Shown: positions 1 through 14,500 of the stretch, in pieces
How the letters are laid out: each line of letters begins with the position of its first letter
Numbering within the stretch: the first letter of the stretch is position 1
Source of the DNA: Diospyros lotus
Lineage: Eukaryota; Streptophyta; Magnoliopsida; Ericales; Ebenaceae
Direction: 5' to 3'
NCBI RefSeq assembly: GCF_014633365.1
Contig: NC_068347.1
Location: 34,638,116-34,702,115, forward strand
DNA: 64,000 nt
Notes under the pieces: model-generated
Database searches by the model: none
What the model was told of the DNA's origin: nothing
What the model saw: the letters and a program-made list of their open reading frames with translations, nothing else
Made by a program: the position numbers and the translations under genes

Positions 1-1097
1 GGAAAACAAGGTTGTTCACAAAGTTTTCCCAAATCATCTCCACTCTTCTAACACAAGTTAAACACACACACACATACACAAAACGCTCTTATCTTTCTTG
101 AACATATGTTCTAGTTGTCTAGATTAGAAATTAGTTTTCTATACTTCTAACATTTGAATGCGTTTTTTCAAATTTTCTATGGAAAACAAAAACTAGAGAT
201 TTTATAGAAAATTGAAGACAGAAAACTGGAAAACATTTTCACAACTAAACAGCCCCTTTATGACTACCAAAGGATCAGAACAACATCAACTTGTAAAAGG
301 CATACGAGTAAATGAGCACAAACTTAAGCATTATGACCAAGGAGTTGACCAAACCTGTAGGTTAGAAGAATTGAAGGCACCCAAGCGCCCCATGACATAC
401 CATGACTGTATAACCTGGCAAATAAATTAAATGGGTTTACTTCAATATATTAATATATGCCACAAGGTCCAAAAGAATGATAAAATGGGAAAGACCACAA
501 TTTTACCTTAGTTTATAAACATCCAATTTTTCCTTTCATTTTTCTGTACTGGCTACTATAAGAAGTGACTTTTCAGCAAAGTTCTGTTCTTTTTCTTCTA
601 CATATATAATGTGAACAAAATACCAGTAGTAGAAAATGATTGCTTCTTTAATTAGTTTTTAAATCACACATAATACTTGTTCAGTACACTTGAAAGATAC
701 TTACTGTTATCTTTATCACTTTTTCATTATACTTCTGATCTTTAATACTTGTTTTGAAATAAAGCAAAGTGTAAAAATTAAACTTGAAAATGTGATAATT
801 TTTTTTTGTCGGTATCAAATTAATAATTACAAGGTATCGATAAACATATTGTATTACTACAATAATAAGGAAAAAAAGAGTTATATTAGATAAGATAATA
901 ATTTTGAAATATGACAAATGTACAGTTTTGAAATATTTCCAATTTATAAGGGTAAAATTCAATTCTAGGCAAACTAAAAGGCAAAGGGACATTTTCACAC
1001 AAAACATTTTATGCTAGTGAACTATTAAAAAGAATAATAAATAATAAAAAGAACAGGATTCAAGAAGTGGATAAGAAATGAAGAGCGAATTACATAC
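1..1097. other. AT-rich non-coding stretch, probable intron of the DUF3531 gene
   Basis: I see no supportable coding exon here. The reading frames are short and AT-rich and resemble no family I know. Because the DUF3531 gene on the minus strand is still unfinished at its exon ending at 1098, this stretch is most simply an intron, with the remaining exons beyond the left edge. Confidence 0.5.
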
Positions 1098-3997
1098 ACT
1101 ACCAAGAAGGTCAACATCCTGATCAGATGGTGATCCATATAATTCAAACCATATGTAGGAGTCAACAGGATTATAGCTGTGCAGGAACAATATAACAAAC
1201 CTGATCAACAAATATAGATAAATTGGCCCCTGGAAACTTTTTCCCTTTTAGGAGGGGGCTTAGCAAAATTGTAAACATAATTCATGCTCATTACTTTACC
1301 AACATGAAGGATTTATGTAAGGTCAACTCATACACATCTATGTATTTCTTATTTAATATTGCCTTTGGTAGCGTATTATTTTAAGTTTTTACCAAATATA
1401 TACTGTGAAAACTTGACTATCTCATAAAAATAATAATAACAGGAAAATAGATAGAAGACTTGATGTGGGACTGCAAGAACTATTTTATAGGCTAAAGGTA
1501 AATCAACTTCCTCTGCAAATCATACCAAAAAATCAAATCTTACTAAAAAAAAAAAAGATGATCTGAATCACAAATCGAAAATCAAAACTAGAACAAACCA
1601 AAAAATCATATTTCATATCAAGACTATTGCCAGTACAGTTGATCTGCAGGCCTTAAATATAAAATGAGGATAAAGACTCTGGCACTAGAACAACAGATAG
1701 TGATGAAAATCTATTTCAAATATTGAATTTAAAGTCAAAGACCCAATTCTCTATTAAACTGAAGACAATGCATGGAATGTTTCTAAAATCAGAAAGGCAA
1801 TTGATATAAAACTCGGTTATTTAAGGTTGAGGCACTGCTTTCAACACTTCTTTCTCAGTTTTATCAAATGGATCATTGCTGTGAACACAAAACCCAATTA
1901 ATTGATTACAGAAAATTAAACACTCAAGGATTCACTTCTATGTATTAAATTTCCCCATTTCAAACCTACAAACACTGTAAACCACCAAATGTTGTTGTGA
2001 GGGACTCTATACCAATGCAGCAACATTCCAAGACAACGGGAGACAGAAAGCAGCTTGGTTCAAGATCAAACTCCAATGATCTGGAACTTGCGTCAACCAC
2101 AATAAAATAAATAAGAGTCAAATACACAAGTGGAATTTTACTTCATCTTAGCATGAACTATGTTTAGAAACATAATCTGTCACAGTTCAGAAGGGGAGAG
2201 TGGGAAAAGGAGACAAGGATAAAGAAGAATTAAAACTTGTACTGGGTATCTTACTCTCTAAAGCTGACTTTGAAAGCAAGGACAGAACCCGTTTTGGACT
2301 TGTGAAAATCTCGACCCTTCTTCCGAACCCTTTCTTCAACCTATTAAAATTTAAACAGGCACGTCATTGATTTGGTAAGTAACATTACATATAGGGTCTG
2401 CTTAAGCTACTAGAGAAGGAACTGCCACTTCTTTGGATTGGTTTGGTTTGTCAAGAGAACTGTTCTATAATTTAGGGCTAGTTCCTGGAATGCTCAATTT
2501 ACAGAGTCAAATCCTCCTGCCATCTAAGCACACAAGGTTTCATCATCTCCACACGTTGGAAGGCACTGTTACCCACCACCGATTGACCACGATTAGTAGC
2601 CAAAACATATACACATCAGAAAACTAAAACACATTCATATCTTCCTGTTTGAGTGGTGTCTCCTGAAAAAATCGTGAAAATTCTTTGCCATGCAATAAAA
2701 ATATTCTTTACTAAAAAATATTGGATGTCATTCTCAACCAGCTGATTCTTTACAACTTGATTTGCTAAACTGATTGGAAGTTCCAATGGTCATGCTAACA
2801 GATAATTGAACATTCAGTAACAAATTAGCTTCTGTGGATACCACTGGCATCCATCTGATTTTTGCATTGTGGTTACAGACCAGCCATTTTCTTTCAGACC
2901 TTAAAGTTACTCATTAAGCCTTCCCAGAAATCAGCAGAAAATACTTCCCAGTTGCGATTGTTAAGTTGTTGAATCATGATGCATGAACAAAACAAAGAAA
3001 GATACAAAATGGGCACAGGAGAACTAACTGATGTTACCGAAACAATTTAGGTCAGCCTAGAGGGATTAATGGCCCTTTCCTTTCTCTCTTTTCCTTTTTC
3101 CTCGAAGTGCGCTGCCTCATTTTTTTTTCCCTACATGGTAATTATTGTTATTCTTTCCATGCGTTCCATGACATGGCCATAATTAGAAGACAGATTGACT
3201 ACCAATACTACTGTTTCTCTAATGTCATCACTTGAAAATGGGACCTTCCTAGCTTTAGGTTTATTATTTCTACGTGGATTTAACATATATGCTAAAGGCC
3301 AAGCTTAAGGCCACAGAAAATGTTGCCCCTCTGCAATTTAGGAGCATTCAAAGTTTCAAACCACAAAACAGCATCTTTTATGTGGATAAATTTGTATATA
3401 TCTGCTCCTTATCAAGCATATAAACTCAGAGCGCGTTATTATTTTGAGGCTCGATGTAGTGGTCCCTTCCTCCCTCTTCTTAAGTAAAACAAAAATAAGA
3501 CAATTAGTGAACTACCCTTTTCCTCATAAGCTCAGGGTTCCCAATGCTATCGCCAAGAACAGCTCGCAGCTCTGTATCATTTTTGCAAGCACCTTCCAGC
3601 ACTCTGCACCAATAAACAAATAGAAAGAAAAAATGAACGGAAAATGCAAAGAAAATAATTCTTCCATCAATCAAATGACGGTTACTATCAATTACTTGGC
3701 CCAGGCAGGATAGTTGTGAAGACGTTCATATTCGCGTTTCCTTTTCTCCTCCCGAATCTTAAGAAGTCTCCGGCCTCTTGCACTCGTCCCTGACCCTTTG
3801 GCAACCTTCCCATTCAAAACCTCGCTCAAATCGTCACCGCCATTGCTGCCATCACCCGAATTCGATGCTGTTGGTTGCGCCGCTGCTGCAGATACCACTA
3901 GACGACGCGGTCGTGGGGCTGAGAGAGAACGACAACAATAGGAGACTAGGGGTTTCCATGGCATTAAGGAGATGTGAGTATTTCCACAGCACTGCAT
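1098..3997 (-). CDS. DUF3531 family protein, probably chloroplast-targeted (5' part of the gene, partial)
   Basis: Four exons read on the minus strand join in phase: 3997-3696, 3603-3516, 2340-2255 and 1176-1098. Each has GT/AG borders. The product starts with a Ser/Arg/Ala-rich, acid-poor leader typical of a plastid transit peptide. A basic helix follows (KIREEKRKREYERLHNYPAW), then an ELRAVLGDSIGNPELMRKR-like block, RKKGRDFHKSKTGSVLAFK, and DSYIWFELYGSPSDQDVDLL. From memory this order matches the plant DUF3531 proteins (Arabidopsis At4g29400/At5g08400 type), whose function is unknown. The expected C-terminal exons are not visible before position 1, so the gene is cut by the window edge. The start is either the ATG at 3997 or the in-frame ATG at 3964; the second gives a more typical transit peptide. 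The gene is divergent from the aspartic protease at 5565. Confidence 0.7.
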
Positions 3998-5564
3998 CAC
4001 CTCCTCGTATCTTCTCCAAACTTCCCTCTCTGCTACCGTATCTGGATACTCTCTTTGCGATTGTTCTTCAATCTTTGCTGAAACGCTTAGACCTCGGGAT
4101 AGTCAAAGTAACTTTGAGCCTACACAAATCCGTTTGCCTTCCTTCTGCGATGAAGTGAAGGAAACCCTAGATGCGTTCCAGAAAATTGAGCTACAAAGCA
4201 AGCGAGCGAGCACGCGAGAGAGAGAGATGGGGGGAGCAGAGCGACTGAACTTGCTGTGGCGAGTGAAGCGTTTCATTTTGTATCTGAGGGGCAACCGGCC
4301 TCCGTTATCGGCTTGAACCCGGAGGCCGGTTTGCATACCCGGTCCGAACAACTTTTTTTTTTTTTTTTTTTTTTTTATAAATTGCACCTATTATGGTTAT
4401 TCTAATTACAAAAGGTATCCTTGTTATTAAAAAAAAAAAAGATAATTTAACCTCTCAATCCTCGTCGTTTATTAAACTTAGTTTTTTTAATGATAATTTT
4501 TTTTATATATTTACTTATTTCTTTTTTTGACCATAACCGAATAAATATATGTAAATAGTTTAACAGATTTGATACTAATTAAAAGTTATATCAACTAATA
4601 AGTTTACGATTTAGTTTATTAGTGACCAAACACGAGACTTAAGAAAATAAATAAAGTAATAGTCGTGATTAAATATATTAAATTAATATATTTTTTAATT
4701 TGCAAGGTAATATAAAATGTATATAAACGATAAATGAAATGAGATATATGCAAATTCATCAATCTAATAAGTTTGTTTAGTCATGGTCAAAAGACAAAGA
4801 AGAGAGAAAAAGATTAACGATCAAATGCATGAAAATAGTGTAATTTGTTCGTGCATTGCCAGCAACGAGAGAAAACTCGTAAAATTATAATATATAATAA
4901 ATCGATTCAATGTCAAAAAAATATAGTTAAGTATAATTAAGAAAATATTAAGTTTTGAAATCAATATAATTTTTATTTAACCTTAGTTTTACTAAAGTCA
5001 CCTTAAAGGAAGATTTATGCATCTGTCAGGACAATTAAGTTTCGGGAAAGTTAGACAATTAAGTTTCGGGATAACTAACTTTGTTATTATGTTAAAATAG
5101 TTGATAAATCGTAAATTGATGAATATAAACTTTATTTTAAATTGAAGAATGCCCATAAAAAATGAATTTTTGTGAACAGAACAATTAAATTATAATTTTC
5201 ATGTAACCTATTAAACGAAATATAGTTAAATCATCAATCTTGCTATACCTTAATACCACTAAGAAAACCAACAATACTTAAACTGAATGCCACAAAAAAA
5301 CCTGAGAATTCCTCTTTGATTTTTTTATATAATTATCAAATCATTCATCAAAAGGAAAGAAAAGAAAGGAAAGGAAAGGGTATTTGGGGATTGAAATTGA
5401 ATCCAGTCTGCAGTTAGGAATTTCCTTGGCGGAGTATAAGAAGGGAAGACCAAAGCGATGCGTCCACCATTCCCGCTTCTCTGCTGGTCGTTGGGTCCCC
5501 CTGGAAGGCGACCAAGATCAGGCCATCGGACCCGACCCATAACCCGACGACGCCCGCCGGCAAG
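3998..5564. other. Intergenic region between divergent genes
   Basis: This spacer holds the 5' untranslated leader and promoter of the DUF3531 gene on its left and those of the aspartic protease on its right. A run of about 26 T lies at 4351-4376, followed by roughly 900 bases of AT-rich sequence with no convincing gene or transposon structure. Confidence 0.5.
5326..5333 (+). promoter_or_regulatory. Possible TATA box of the aspartic protease gene
   Basis: A TATATAAT motif lies about 235 bases upstream of the ATG at 5565, which would leave a leader of roughly 200 bases. The surrounding DNA is AT-rich, so chance occurrence is quite possible. Confidence 0.25.
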
Positions 5565-8500
5565 ATGATCGGTGCTGCCGCCGTTATCGTGAAATCGAGT
5601 GCATCGTTGACCGCTAAATCGCTGGCGCTGTTACTGGTGGTGCTGATTTGTGGTGCCTGTTCCACTACTGCTCCAGTGAGTGGCGGCGGAGTATTCGACG
5701 TCAGATACAAGTTTCCCGGCTCCAATCGCTCTCTCAGTGCCCTAAGGGAGCATGATGCGCTCCGCCACCTCCAGATGCTCGCCGGGGTCGACCTCCCCCT
5801 CGGCGGCACCGGCCGCCCTGACGCTGTCGGGTCTCTTCCTCCTCCTCTTCCTATATATATACGTGTGTGTGTGTGTGTGTGCGCGTGTGCGTGTGCGCGC
5901 GTGTATATACATATATGCTCGACTGTTGTTATTTTGTGGTGATTTCTGCCTTTGCCTGCGTTGTTACGAGGATTAATGCTACTAATCACGTATGAAACTT
6001 CGATTCTATGGTGGAAAAAATCAAAGGAAAACGATAAACAGTGGAAAAGGTAATTGGAAGGATTGAAGCGAAGTATATAGATATTTGTGGAAATATTTAC
6101 TTCTGGCTTCATGAAAACAGTGTAAGGCTGCATACGGTGGAAAACTGTGATAGGGGCAGCCGTGTGGTGGATCCACAATGGAGGGAGTCTTGGTTGTCAC
6201 GATTAATTTTGATTTATTATTCTTATCATTTATTTCTGTAAATTTTTTGTCTTTATTATTTAATGTCTTGAGAATTTCCAAGACTATCACACCGTAGTTG
6301 CTTGCTCAAAACAATTCAAAGGTGAATCATTTATCCCCTTGAAGGATATCTGAGCTCCACCGAAGGATTTAAGGATTCACTGTTTTATTTCAACCAAAGC
6401 TATTTTTTTGTGTCTGCCGTGATTATTATTATTATTATTATTATTTTTCTGTTTACCATCCTTCCATTGTTATCAGTATTGTAACTTTTCTGCATTGTGG
6501 TTCAGATGATTGACTGCTTCATAATATAGTGACATGCCCATAGGATTTATGTACAAGGGCCCACATACTTTACAGGTTCAAGGGGGCTGTTGCCCCTTCT
6601 AAAGGGGAGCAGACGTGCTCAAACGCAGGAGTAATGACATCAGTGGAGGCCTTTTTTGTTGGGCCTAATCCAATCATGCACACATTTTAGCGTGGAAGTG
6701 TGTATAATCAACACATATATGCTAATTTCTTTTGCACTTACCAGTAAAAATTCCAAATGTTGCAGGCTCTACTATGCTAAGATTGGCATTGGTACTCCTC
6801 CAAAGGACTACTATGTGCAAGTAGATACTGGAAGTGACATGATGTGGGTTAATTGCATTCAGTGTGAAGACTGCCCCAAAAGAGGCTATAATGGTGTATG
6901 ATTCTCTTTATGCTTCTATTCATTCTTTATGATCTCAGCAATTCTCCACTGTTATTTCTCTAATATCTAAAATAACTTATTTACCTTGTTATATTTTTGA
7001 GACATTTTATAAACATTTGTTATCTCTGACAGCTGGAACTTACTCTGTACAATCCAAATGACTCCCTCACTGGACAATACATTTCTTGTGGTCATGAGTT
7101 TTGTTTAGAGATCAACAATCCTCCGATATCAAGTTGTGTTGCTAATGCGTCTTGTACATATGCTGAAGAATATGGAGATGGAAGCTACAGTACTGGGTAC
7201 ATTGTAGAGGATGTTGTTCAGTATGACCGAGTGTCTGGTGATCTCCAAACGAAGTCAGCAAATGGAAGTGTCATATTTGGGTATGTTTATATTTGAGTAC
7301 TCTGATCTATTAGATGTCGTATATGTGTTGTGTTTTGTTTCCCTGACACTATTTTCTAGATATATTATTTTGAATATTCTATTTTCTCATTATCTATAGA
7401 ACTAGTATAGCTGTTTAACTGGGAGTTTGAGATTAAGGAACTCGTGCACATGTACTTGGAATTTTTTTTGAAATCTCTGGGAAATCAGGAATTGTAATTA
7501 ATGTTTCATTAAATAGCTCCCTTGCTGTTCTGCAGTTCCTAAATTTCAATTTCTTCTGTCAACTAGGTTAACATACATGAACTTCTACTGGCATTAATAT
7601 AATGAACTCATGAAACCGATCAATGTGAAAGTTTACAATCAGCTAGATTATTGCATTGTGAAAGGGTTGGAGATCATGGAAATGGTGTTGCAATTTGTGT
7701 TGGATCTTGTGTGAGAGGGATGCTCAATTTGCTGTTGATTGCTACTCTGCAGTACCTTCCACCACAGGGGACATATTTCAAAGCAGGCCATCTGATTTGT
7801 TTGTTCTTCATGCAAACAAGTGTCACAAAATCTCTAACTCCTTGATTACCTGCATCTTGCTTTCTTTCTTCTTCCTGTAGTTTCTTGTACAGTTCCATTT
7901 TCTTGACATAAGGAAAAGAAAATGGCATACTATACATACATTTTGAAAAACATTCATTTTTCTTTCTTTCACTTTTCTTTCAAATAATAGTTTCTAAGTG
8001 GCATAAAGCTTGTTTTTGTGTATGTTGTAACTTGGTGTGTGCATGCACAGATTTTTATTCATGCAATCTTTTTTATTTTTCTGGTTTTCTTTATGCATTC
8101 TTTAAAATTTGATTTTTTGCCTTTTTTTTTTTACTTTATGTCAAGCTTGTTAAACTGGTCTTAAAGCTTCAATGAAACTTGGAGATTTACAAATAAAAAA
8201 CGCAGATGTGCCAAAAAGGTGGAAGAGTTTGCTAATGACCATTTTTACTTCTAGAGATACAATCTGTGATTATTAAACATTGATATCTTCATATTCATTC
8301 CAATTCTGTGTGAGCTATTGTTATCTTCAAAATTTTATTCGCTTGTTAACTGAACATAAACACTTCTACTTTCTTTCTTTTCTTATTGATAATTTATCTT
8401 ATTTTAAGAACTGCTATATGTGAATCTTTACCAAATCAAGTATAATTCTTTTATATGGATGGCCACTTAGTCTGTTGTTAAAAGAAATTTCATTGTATTT

Positions 8501-11500
8501 TACTTTAGGTTCTGATACATCTTGTAACTTTGCCATCTAAGTTCATTCTTCTTATCTGTATGCGCCGCTGCCGCCCCCCCTGCGCTGCCTCTCTTCTTCC
8601 CCCCTTTTATTCTTCTTGTTATGCTTTTCCACTAAGGTTCATTGAGGTGCAAGTGATCTCCATTTTTTAGTAACAAATTTAGACATGACAGAGAATTATT
8701 ACCTAACTCATAATCAATGCTATGCATATTTTTTGGTTTCCATAATTTTAACTCATATGTTTAATAAATGACAATATTTCCTTCTTCATGTGTCATTTAT
8801 GCAATGTTTCTCTGCAGGTGTGGTGCTAGACAGTCTGAGGATCTGGGATCATCTGAGGAAGCACTTGATGGTATACTTGGTTTTGGAAAATCAAATTCAT
8901 CTATGATTTCGCAACTAGCTTCATCCGGGAGAGTAAGAAAAATGTTTGCACATTGCTTGGATGGTGTAAATGGTGGTGGTATCTTTGTGATCGGGCATGT
9001 TGTGCAACCAAAAGTTAATACAACTCCTTTGATTCCATACCAGTATGTATCATCTTGCTTTCTGACAAGGATAACAGTTTCTGCTTCCATTCTATTATAT
9101 ATATTTTTTTAAACTATGAATTCCATCTTATTAGCTTACTTTGTCTAATTTTGATGATTTTCTGTTGTTAGTTTATTTAGGATTATTTTTAGTTTTTTTT
9201 TTTTGGTTATCAGAAAAAAATTATCCCAAATGTAAATAGCCATGATATATAATTTTTAGGTGCTCTTCTCTTCAAACTATCTTTTATAGCTGATGGAAGG
9301 ATTAATTTTTTTAATGCCTAACTGGCTTTGAAATAGACTGTTGTCATGTGGTTTTATAATTTTTCATGTTTTTATTTATTTGAGATTTTAGAAAGAGTGC
9401 CATGGGAGAGAAAAAATACTGGAAAGTTGCAAAGAACTACACCGTATGTGTTTTTATTGATGTGTTTAAGGTTCACATGCTCTCACTTTATAGATGAATT
9501 TTCCTGTTTATTAAATTTATCCACACACATCAAATAGAAAGCAGAGAGGACAACCTGTAAGCAAAAAGTAGAATCCTTTTTCAACCACAAAATGAGGGAA
9601 ATGAAGAGCACTCCCCTAAGAAAGTGTGAAGTGGCTGCTACTGTTAAAAGTTTTTCTCTTTCTTTCTAGATGCTTCACACCACATGCCAAGGAGTGATGT
9701 TCCAAACTTTCTAAGGCTCCTTCTTGGACAATTACATATCCAAGAATGTAATAAATTCAAAACTACCATGCATTACCCAAATGACTCAGAACAATGCAAA
9801 AAAAAAAAAAAAAGAAAACACATCTGATGGGCTCTGAGCAATGTAAAAGTAAATGATCCAATGATTCTCCACCACCTTTTCACATGAAGCGCTAGTCAAC
9901 AACAATGTGCCTTCTCCTTCCTAAATTACTGATAGTGAGGATAAAGCCATATGATACAGTTCCCCCCCCCCCCCCCCCCCCAAAAAAAAAAAAAAAAAAA
10001 AAAAAAACCCAACCTAGGGGTCATCATTCTCCAAATAGCCTTCCTAGGATAGCCATCCCCTCTGCCATAAGAGAGTATAACATAAAAGGACTGGCAGGAA
10101 ATGTTCTCCTTGATGCGTGCTATACCCAAGTGTCCTCCTTTCCAGATTCTATTTAATCTTGGAGTGTCACAAAAAAAAAAAAAAAAAAAAAAAGAACGAC
10201 AGTGAATTTAATTCTCTACTCTTAGAGATTATCTCAAACTTACCAAACCATACCTTCCTAAGTTTGGATGTAGAATCTCATAGAAAAACATCATTATTGC
10301 TATCCAACACAGATGTAAGACCCTATTTTGGGGCATAAGGTTGCCACGTAATTTCAGTGAGATTAAAATACCAAAAAGTGGGTTTGATGGTAAAATAAGT
10401 CGCCGAATCGACTGCATGGAATGCCCCAGAGTGTAAATGCCTAAAAAAAACGATAAGGTCTTGATGAGCGTTCTGAAATAGAATTTATGGTATTAAAAGA
10501 AATTGGAACTGAGATGGTTTTTGGTACAGCTAAAATACAATTATGATTTAGGCTGAAAAATTGAATTATCGTAGGGAACTTCCAGAAAGTCAACGGAACC
10601 CTAGGGAGGCTCCGGTTTTGCGTGAGGAATAACCCTGAGGTGGTTTCGGGATGAATCAATAGCCCCGTGAGGACACTGGGGCGAAATCGATCTTGTCGAG
10701 CAAATTCTAAATTATTAATTATGGATTTCAAGCATCGTAATGCAAATTAACTTGAGCATTAGGGGTGTATTTGCAATTAGAGAAATTCCAAAGTGAAATA
10801 AGGTTGAATTATAGGGATTAAAATTGCAATATAAATATAATATATATAATATTCATGTGTGTGCTCATGTGATGGCAAGGAGGAACAAAAAGGCATGCGC
10901 AATGGAGGCGTGGGAGGCGGCTTGCAGCACGATTGTCATGTGTGCGGGTGTGCTAGAGGAAGCTTCATGGCCGATTGAGTAGTGGCCAAGGCAATTTGAG
11001 GTGGTGGAGCCTCTATAAATAGGTGGAAGCAAATGAAGAAGTGAGAGAAGCAAATGTGAGTTGCAGAGAAAGAACTGACAGAGAGAAGGAGGAAATGGCA
11101 GCAAACAAAATGGCCGAGAGAGACTTTGAATGAGAGTTGTGCTTGAGAGAGAGAGGCCGATCGGTGGCGGCCCAAAGCAGCAAGCGACCATAGCTGCAAG
11201 TTTCAAGCGGCCATGGCCGCAAGCTTGAGTAGACAGGGGCAACGCAGGGGCGGCCACGATGGTCGTAGCACCTGGAAGCAGTCGACAGCTTCGTGCGTGG
11301 AGGCGCGGAACGACCGAAGTCAGCCATGGCAGCGTGTGTTAGTGCGGCTGTAGCCAGCCATGGCCGACCCGAAATGGAGCTTCAGCGCGCGGTGGTGGCT
11401 TGCAATGGTGGTGCATGCGTGCTTGTGGGCGGTGGACGGCGAGGGCGGCGGCGGCTAGTGGAGGCCGAGCATGCGCAGGAAGCAGGTGCATTGCAGGAGC

Positions 11501-14500
11501 AGGGAAGAAGAAGATGAATAGGAAGAGGAAGAAAGAAAAAAAAAAGAAAAAGAAAAGAAAAATAAAGAAAAAGGAAAAAGGGAAAGAAAATGGGAAAAAT
11601 GTGAAGAAAATACCAGAAAATTCTAGGAAAATAGGAAATGGAGATTTATGATTATTCTGGAGATTTTGGAGAGAAAAATTATTCGGTCACTCGTTTCGAG
11701 GTGGTGCATGAAAATCGAGATGTCGCACAAAAATCGAGGTGGTGCGCGCGAATCGGGATTTGCGCGACAATTGAGGTCGGTCACGCATTTCGAGGTCTGG
11801 GCACGCATACCGAGGAAGCCTGAGATGCTAAGCAAATGTAAGTAAAATTTCCTAAAAAATTCCAGTAAATTAGGAATGTTATTTTATGTATTGTCATAGT
11901 GAAATATTTGAGAAAATAATTGAGAAATATTTTGTTTGAATTTATTGAGGAAAAATAAGAAGAAATAAGGAGAAAAATAAAGAAAATGCAAAAAATTATG
12001 GAAAATAAGTTTTAATGCTTATTTACATAAATATGATGATTAGGATGCTTTGAGATTTAAGTTGAAGTGACTTATGCGAATTTTGAGATTGACACACAAA
12101 TCGAGACGATGCACGTAAATTGAGGCAGTCGCACCCTCGAGGTTAAAAGCACGCTTCTCGAGGCTTAAGCAGATTTCAAAGGTAAGCTCGTTTTCTCAAA
12201 CTTAATTTATTTATGAAAGGTATTTTCTAAAAACGTGCCTTATTGTTTGAAATAGTATGCCTGTATGTTTGATATGATGTATGCTTCAAAGTATGTTTTG
12301 TCATGTTGACATGTTATGTTTCGATATGTTTTCACGTAGAGGCATCGACATGTTTTGTTGAGATGCATACATACATACATAAACGTTATGTATATGTTTA
12401 AGAGTACAGACAAGCAACGTCGGTTCAAATCGGTATGAAAGTTGTTACGTCGGCTCAGGTCGGCATGAAAGTTGTTAATGGCTTGTCGGCTCAAACGGCC
12501 AAGTAGTAAAGGACATTGTTGCATTTTGCATACGCGCATGCAAATTATAAATGTACCCTTATTTAGATGATTCATCATCTAACTTGAGTTTTCTCCCTGG
12601 AATATTCAAACGTTCCAGATGGAGATTGTAGCAGATACGAGGATGAATGAGGCATGAAATGACACTTAGCAAAGTGCATGATAAATGAATGATGTTATGT
12701 AGCCTATGTATTTAAGTTCTGCTACTTTGTATTCTGAATGTTTTGAAAGTCTGATGTAAGATATGATTTATGATTTGATGTTTGAGGAATGATAATGTAT
12801 AACCTTATTTAGGGTTAATGTTAGTCAAGAACTTATGTTATGTATTAAGTTATGTTGAGAACTTATGTTCCACTGATGAATAGCCTTGTATTGAGGATTA
12901 AGTTCGAGAAGCGGTGATGTAAGAGTTGATTTATGATTAATGTTAAGATGTCATGTTTGATTCTAGCTTCCGCATTTGATGTATATGATGATTCTCTTTT
13001 GAGATAAATGTATGAAAATTTTGGGATGGATAAGAGCAATTATATGGTTTAGTCGTAGTTTTAAATAGAAAAAATTTATTCCCAGAATTGTCTCAGTTTA
13101 TAACATGCCCGAGAAAGTGGGATGTTACAACAGAGATATGGAAAACCTTCCTAAGGGAGGCTGTGCTTGCACTGGCTTTCCTAACTGCACCCAAATTTAT
13201 CAGCCTTTACATTCCTTCACTAACTATTTGGTTTAGCTCATGAATCTCTATAATACTTTTTGAGAAAAGGGTCATGAAACTAATATGCCACTGGTGTACC
13301 GAACCTACCAAAGACACCACAAACAGCATCGTGCATGAAGGTTATAATAGGGAACCAACACATGCAGGTGTAACAACTAGCATGTGCGCATGGGGGATAG
13401 TTTTGTAATCCACGTGCTGAGGGAATAATCTGCATGTGCAAGGGCATTTTGTTAGAGAGGGGCAGGGGAGAGATATAAATAGCTGAGAAGAAGAGGGAGA
13501 GAGTAGCTGTTTTTTTGGTAGAAGATTCGGGAGAGTAAGGGCCTCTCAAATGCCCTGGATTGTTCTTGTTTTCTTGCTGGAAATTACTGAAAACTATTGA
13601 GATTTGGTTACAAACTTGGTAACTATCAGGGATTCCACCAATTTGGTATCAGAGCCAGACCGATCTTCATGGTGAACTTAATGGAGAGAGTGGGTGAATT
13701 AGAGTCGAAGATGGAGGGCATGCAAAGTGGAGTCGAAGCCATGAGAGGCGACATCCAGGCAATGGAACTAAATGTGGTGATGATGGTGGAGCAGTTTGCT
13801 TTCATGCGAATGAAGTGGGACGAGTAGGAGCGAGAGAGGAAAAGCAAGACCAAGGAGCGAGAGGGACCCTCAGAATTCACCATGGATTCCAAAGTAACCC
13901 CTGGGATTTTGGGCGGTTGTGACTTGGAAGGAGGAATTGGAGGTGGGTATCGGTCGGAATTACGGGGAAGGAGGTTGGAGATGCTCATATTCGAAGGGGA
14001 GAATCCCGACGAGTGGATTTTCAGAGTTGAGAGGTATTTTGCGGTCAATCAATTAACCAAGGAGGAGAAGATCGAATATGCCGCACTGTGTTTTGAAGCT
14101 GCGGCTCTGGCTTAGTTTCAATGGGAGTCTAGGCGAAGAGGAATTCGAAGTTGGGAAGGCTTGAAGTAGGGAATTCTGGGCATGTTTCACTCCACTCAAG
14201 AAGGGTCGTTGGAGGAGCGTTTCTTGGCTCTTCGGCAAGAGGGAACTGTTAAGGAGTATAGGTTGCAGTTTGAGATGTTGGCGACATCTGTGCCAGATGT
14301 TTTGGAGGCGTTTTTGGAAGGCCAATTCCTAAACGGTCTCAACCCGGAGATAAGAGCGGAGATCAGAGTGCTGCAACCTCGGGGGCTTGATCGGATCATG
14401 GTGGTGGCACAAAATATTGAGGATAAGAATGTAGCTCTTCAGAATTGTTGTAAGGCGGCAAACCCACCAAAGAGTAGCTACACTTTGGCACCATCGATCA

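Noticed and set aside
681..1007. AT-rich minus-strand open frame of 108 codons
   Set aside because: Phe/Ile/Tyr/Lys-rich translation typical of random AT-rich DNA; lies where an intron is expected.
5863..5920. GT/GC dinucleotide run after exon 1 of the protease, considered as a regulatory element
   Set aside because: A simple microsatellite in an intron; nothing beyond repeat structure supports a function.
10865..11651. Several open frames in both strands around 11 kb
   Set aside because: All are inside the solo LTR, low in complexity and not conserved-looking; GC-richer LTR DNA produces longer chance frames.
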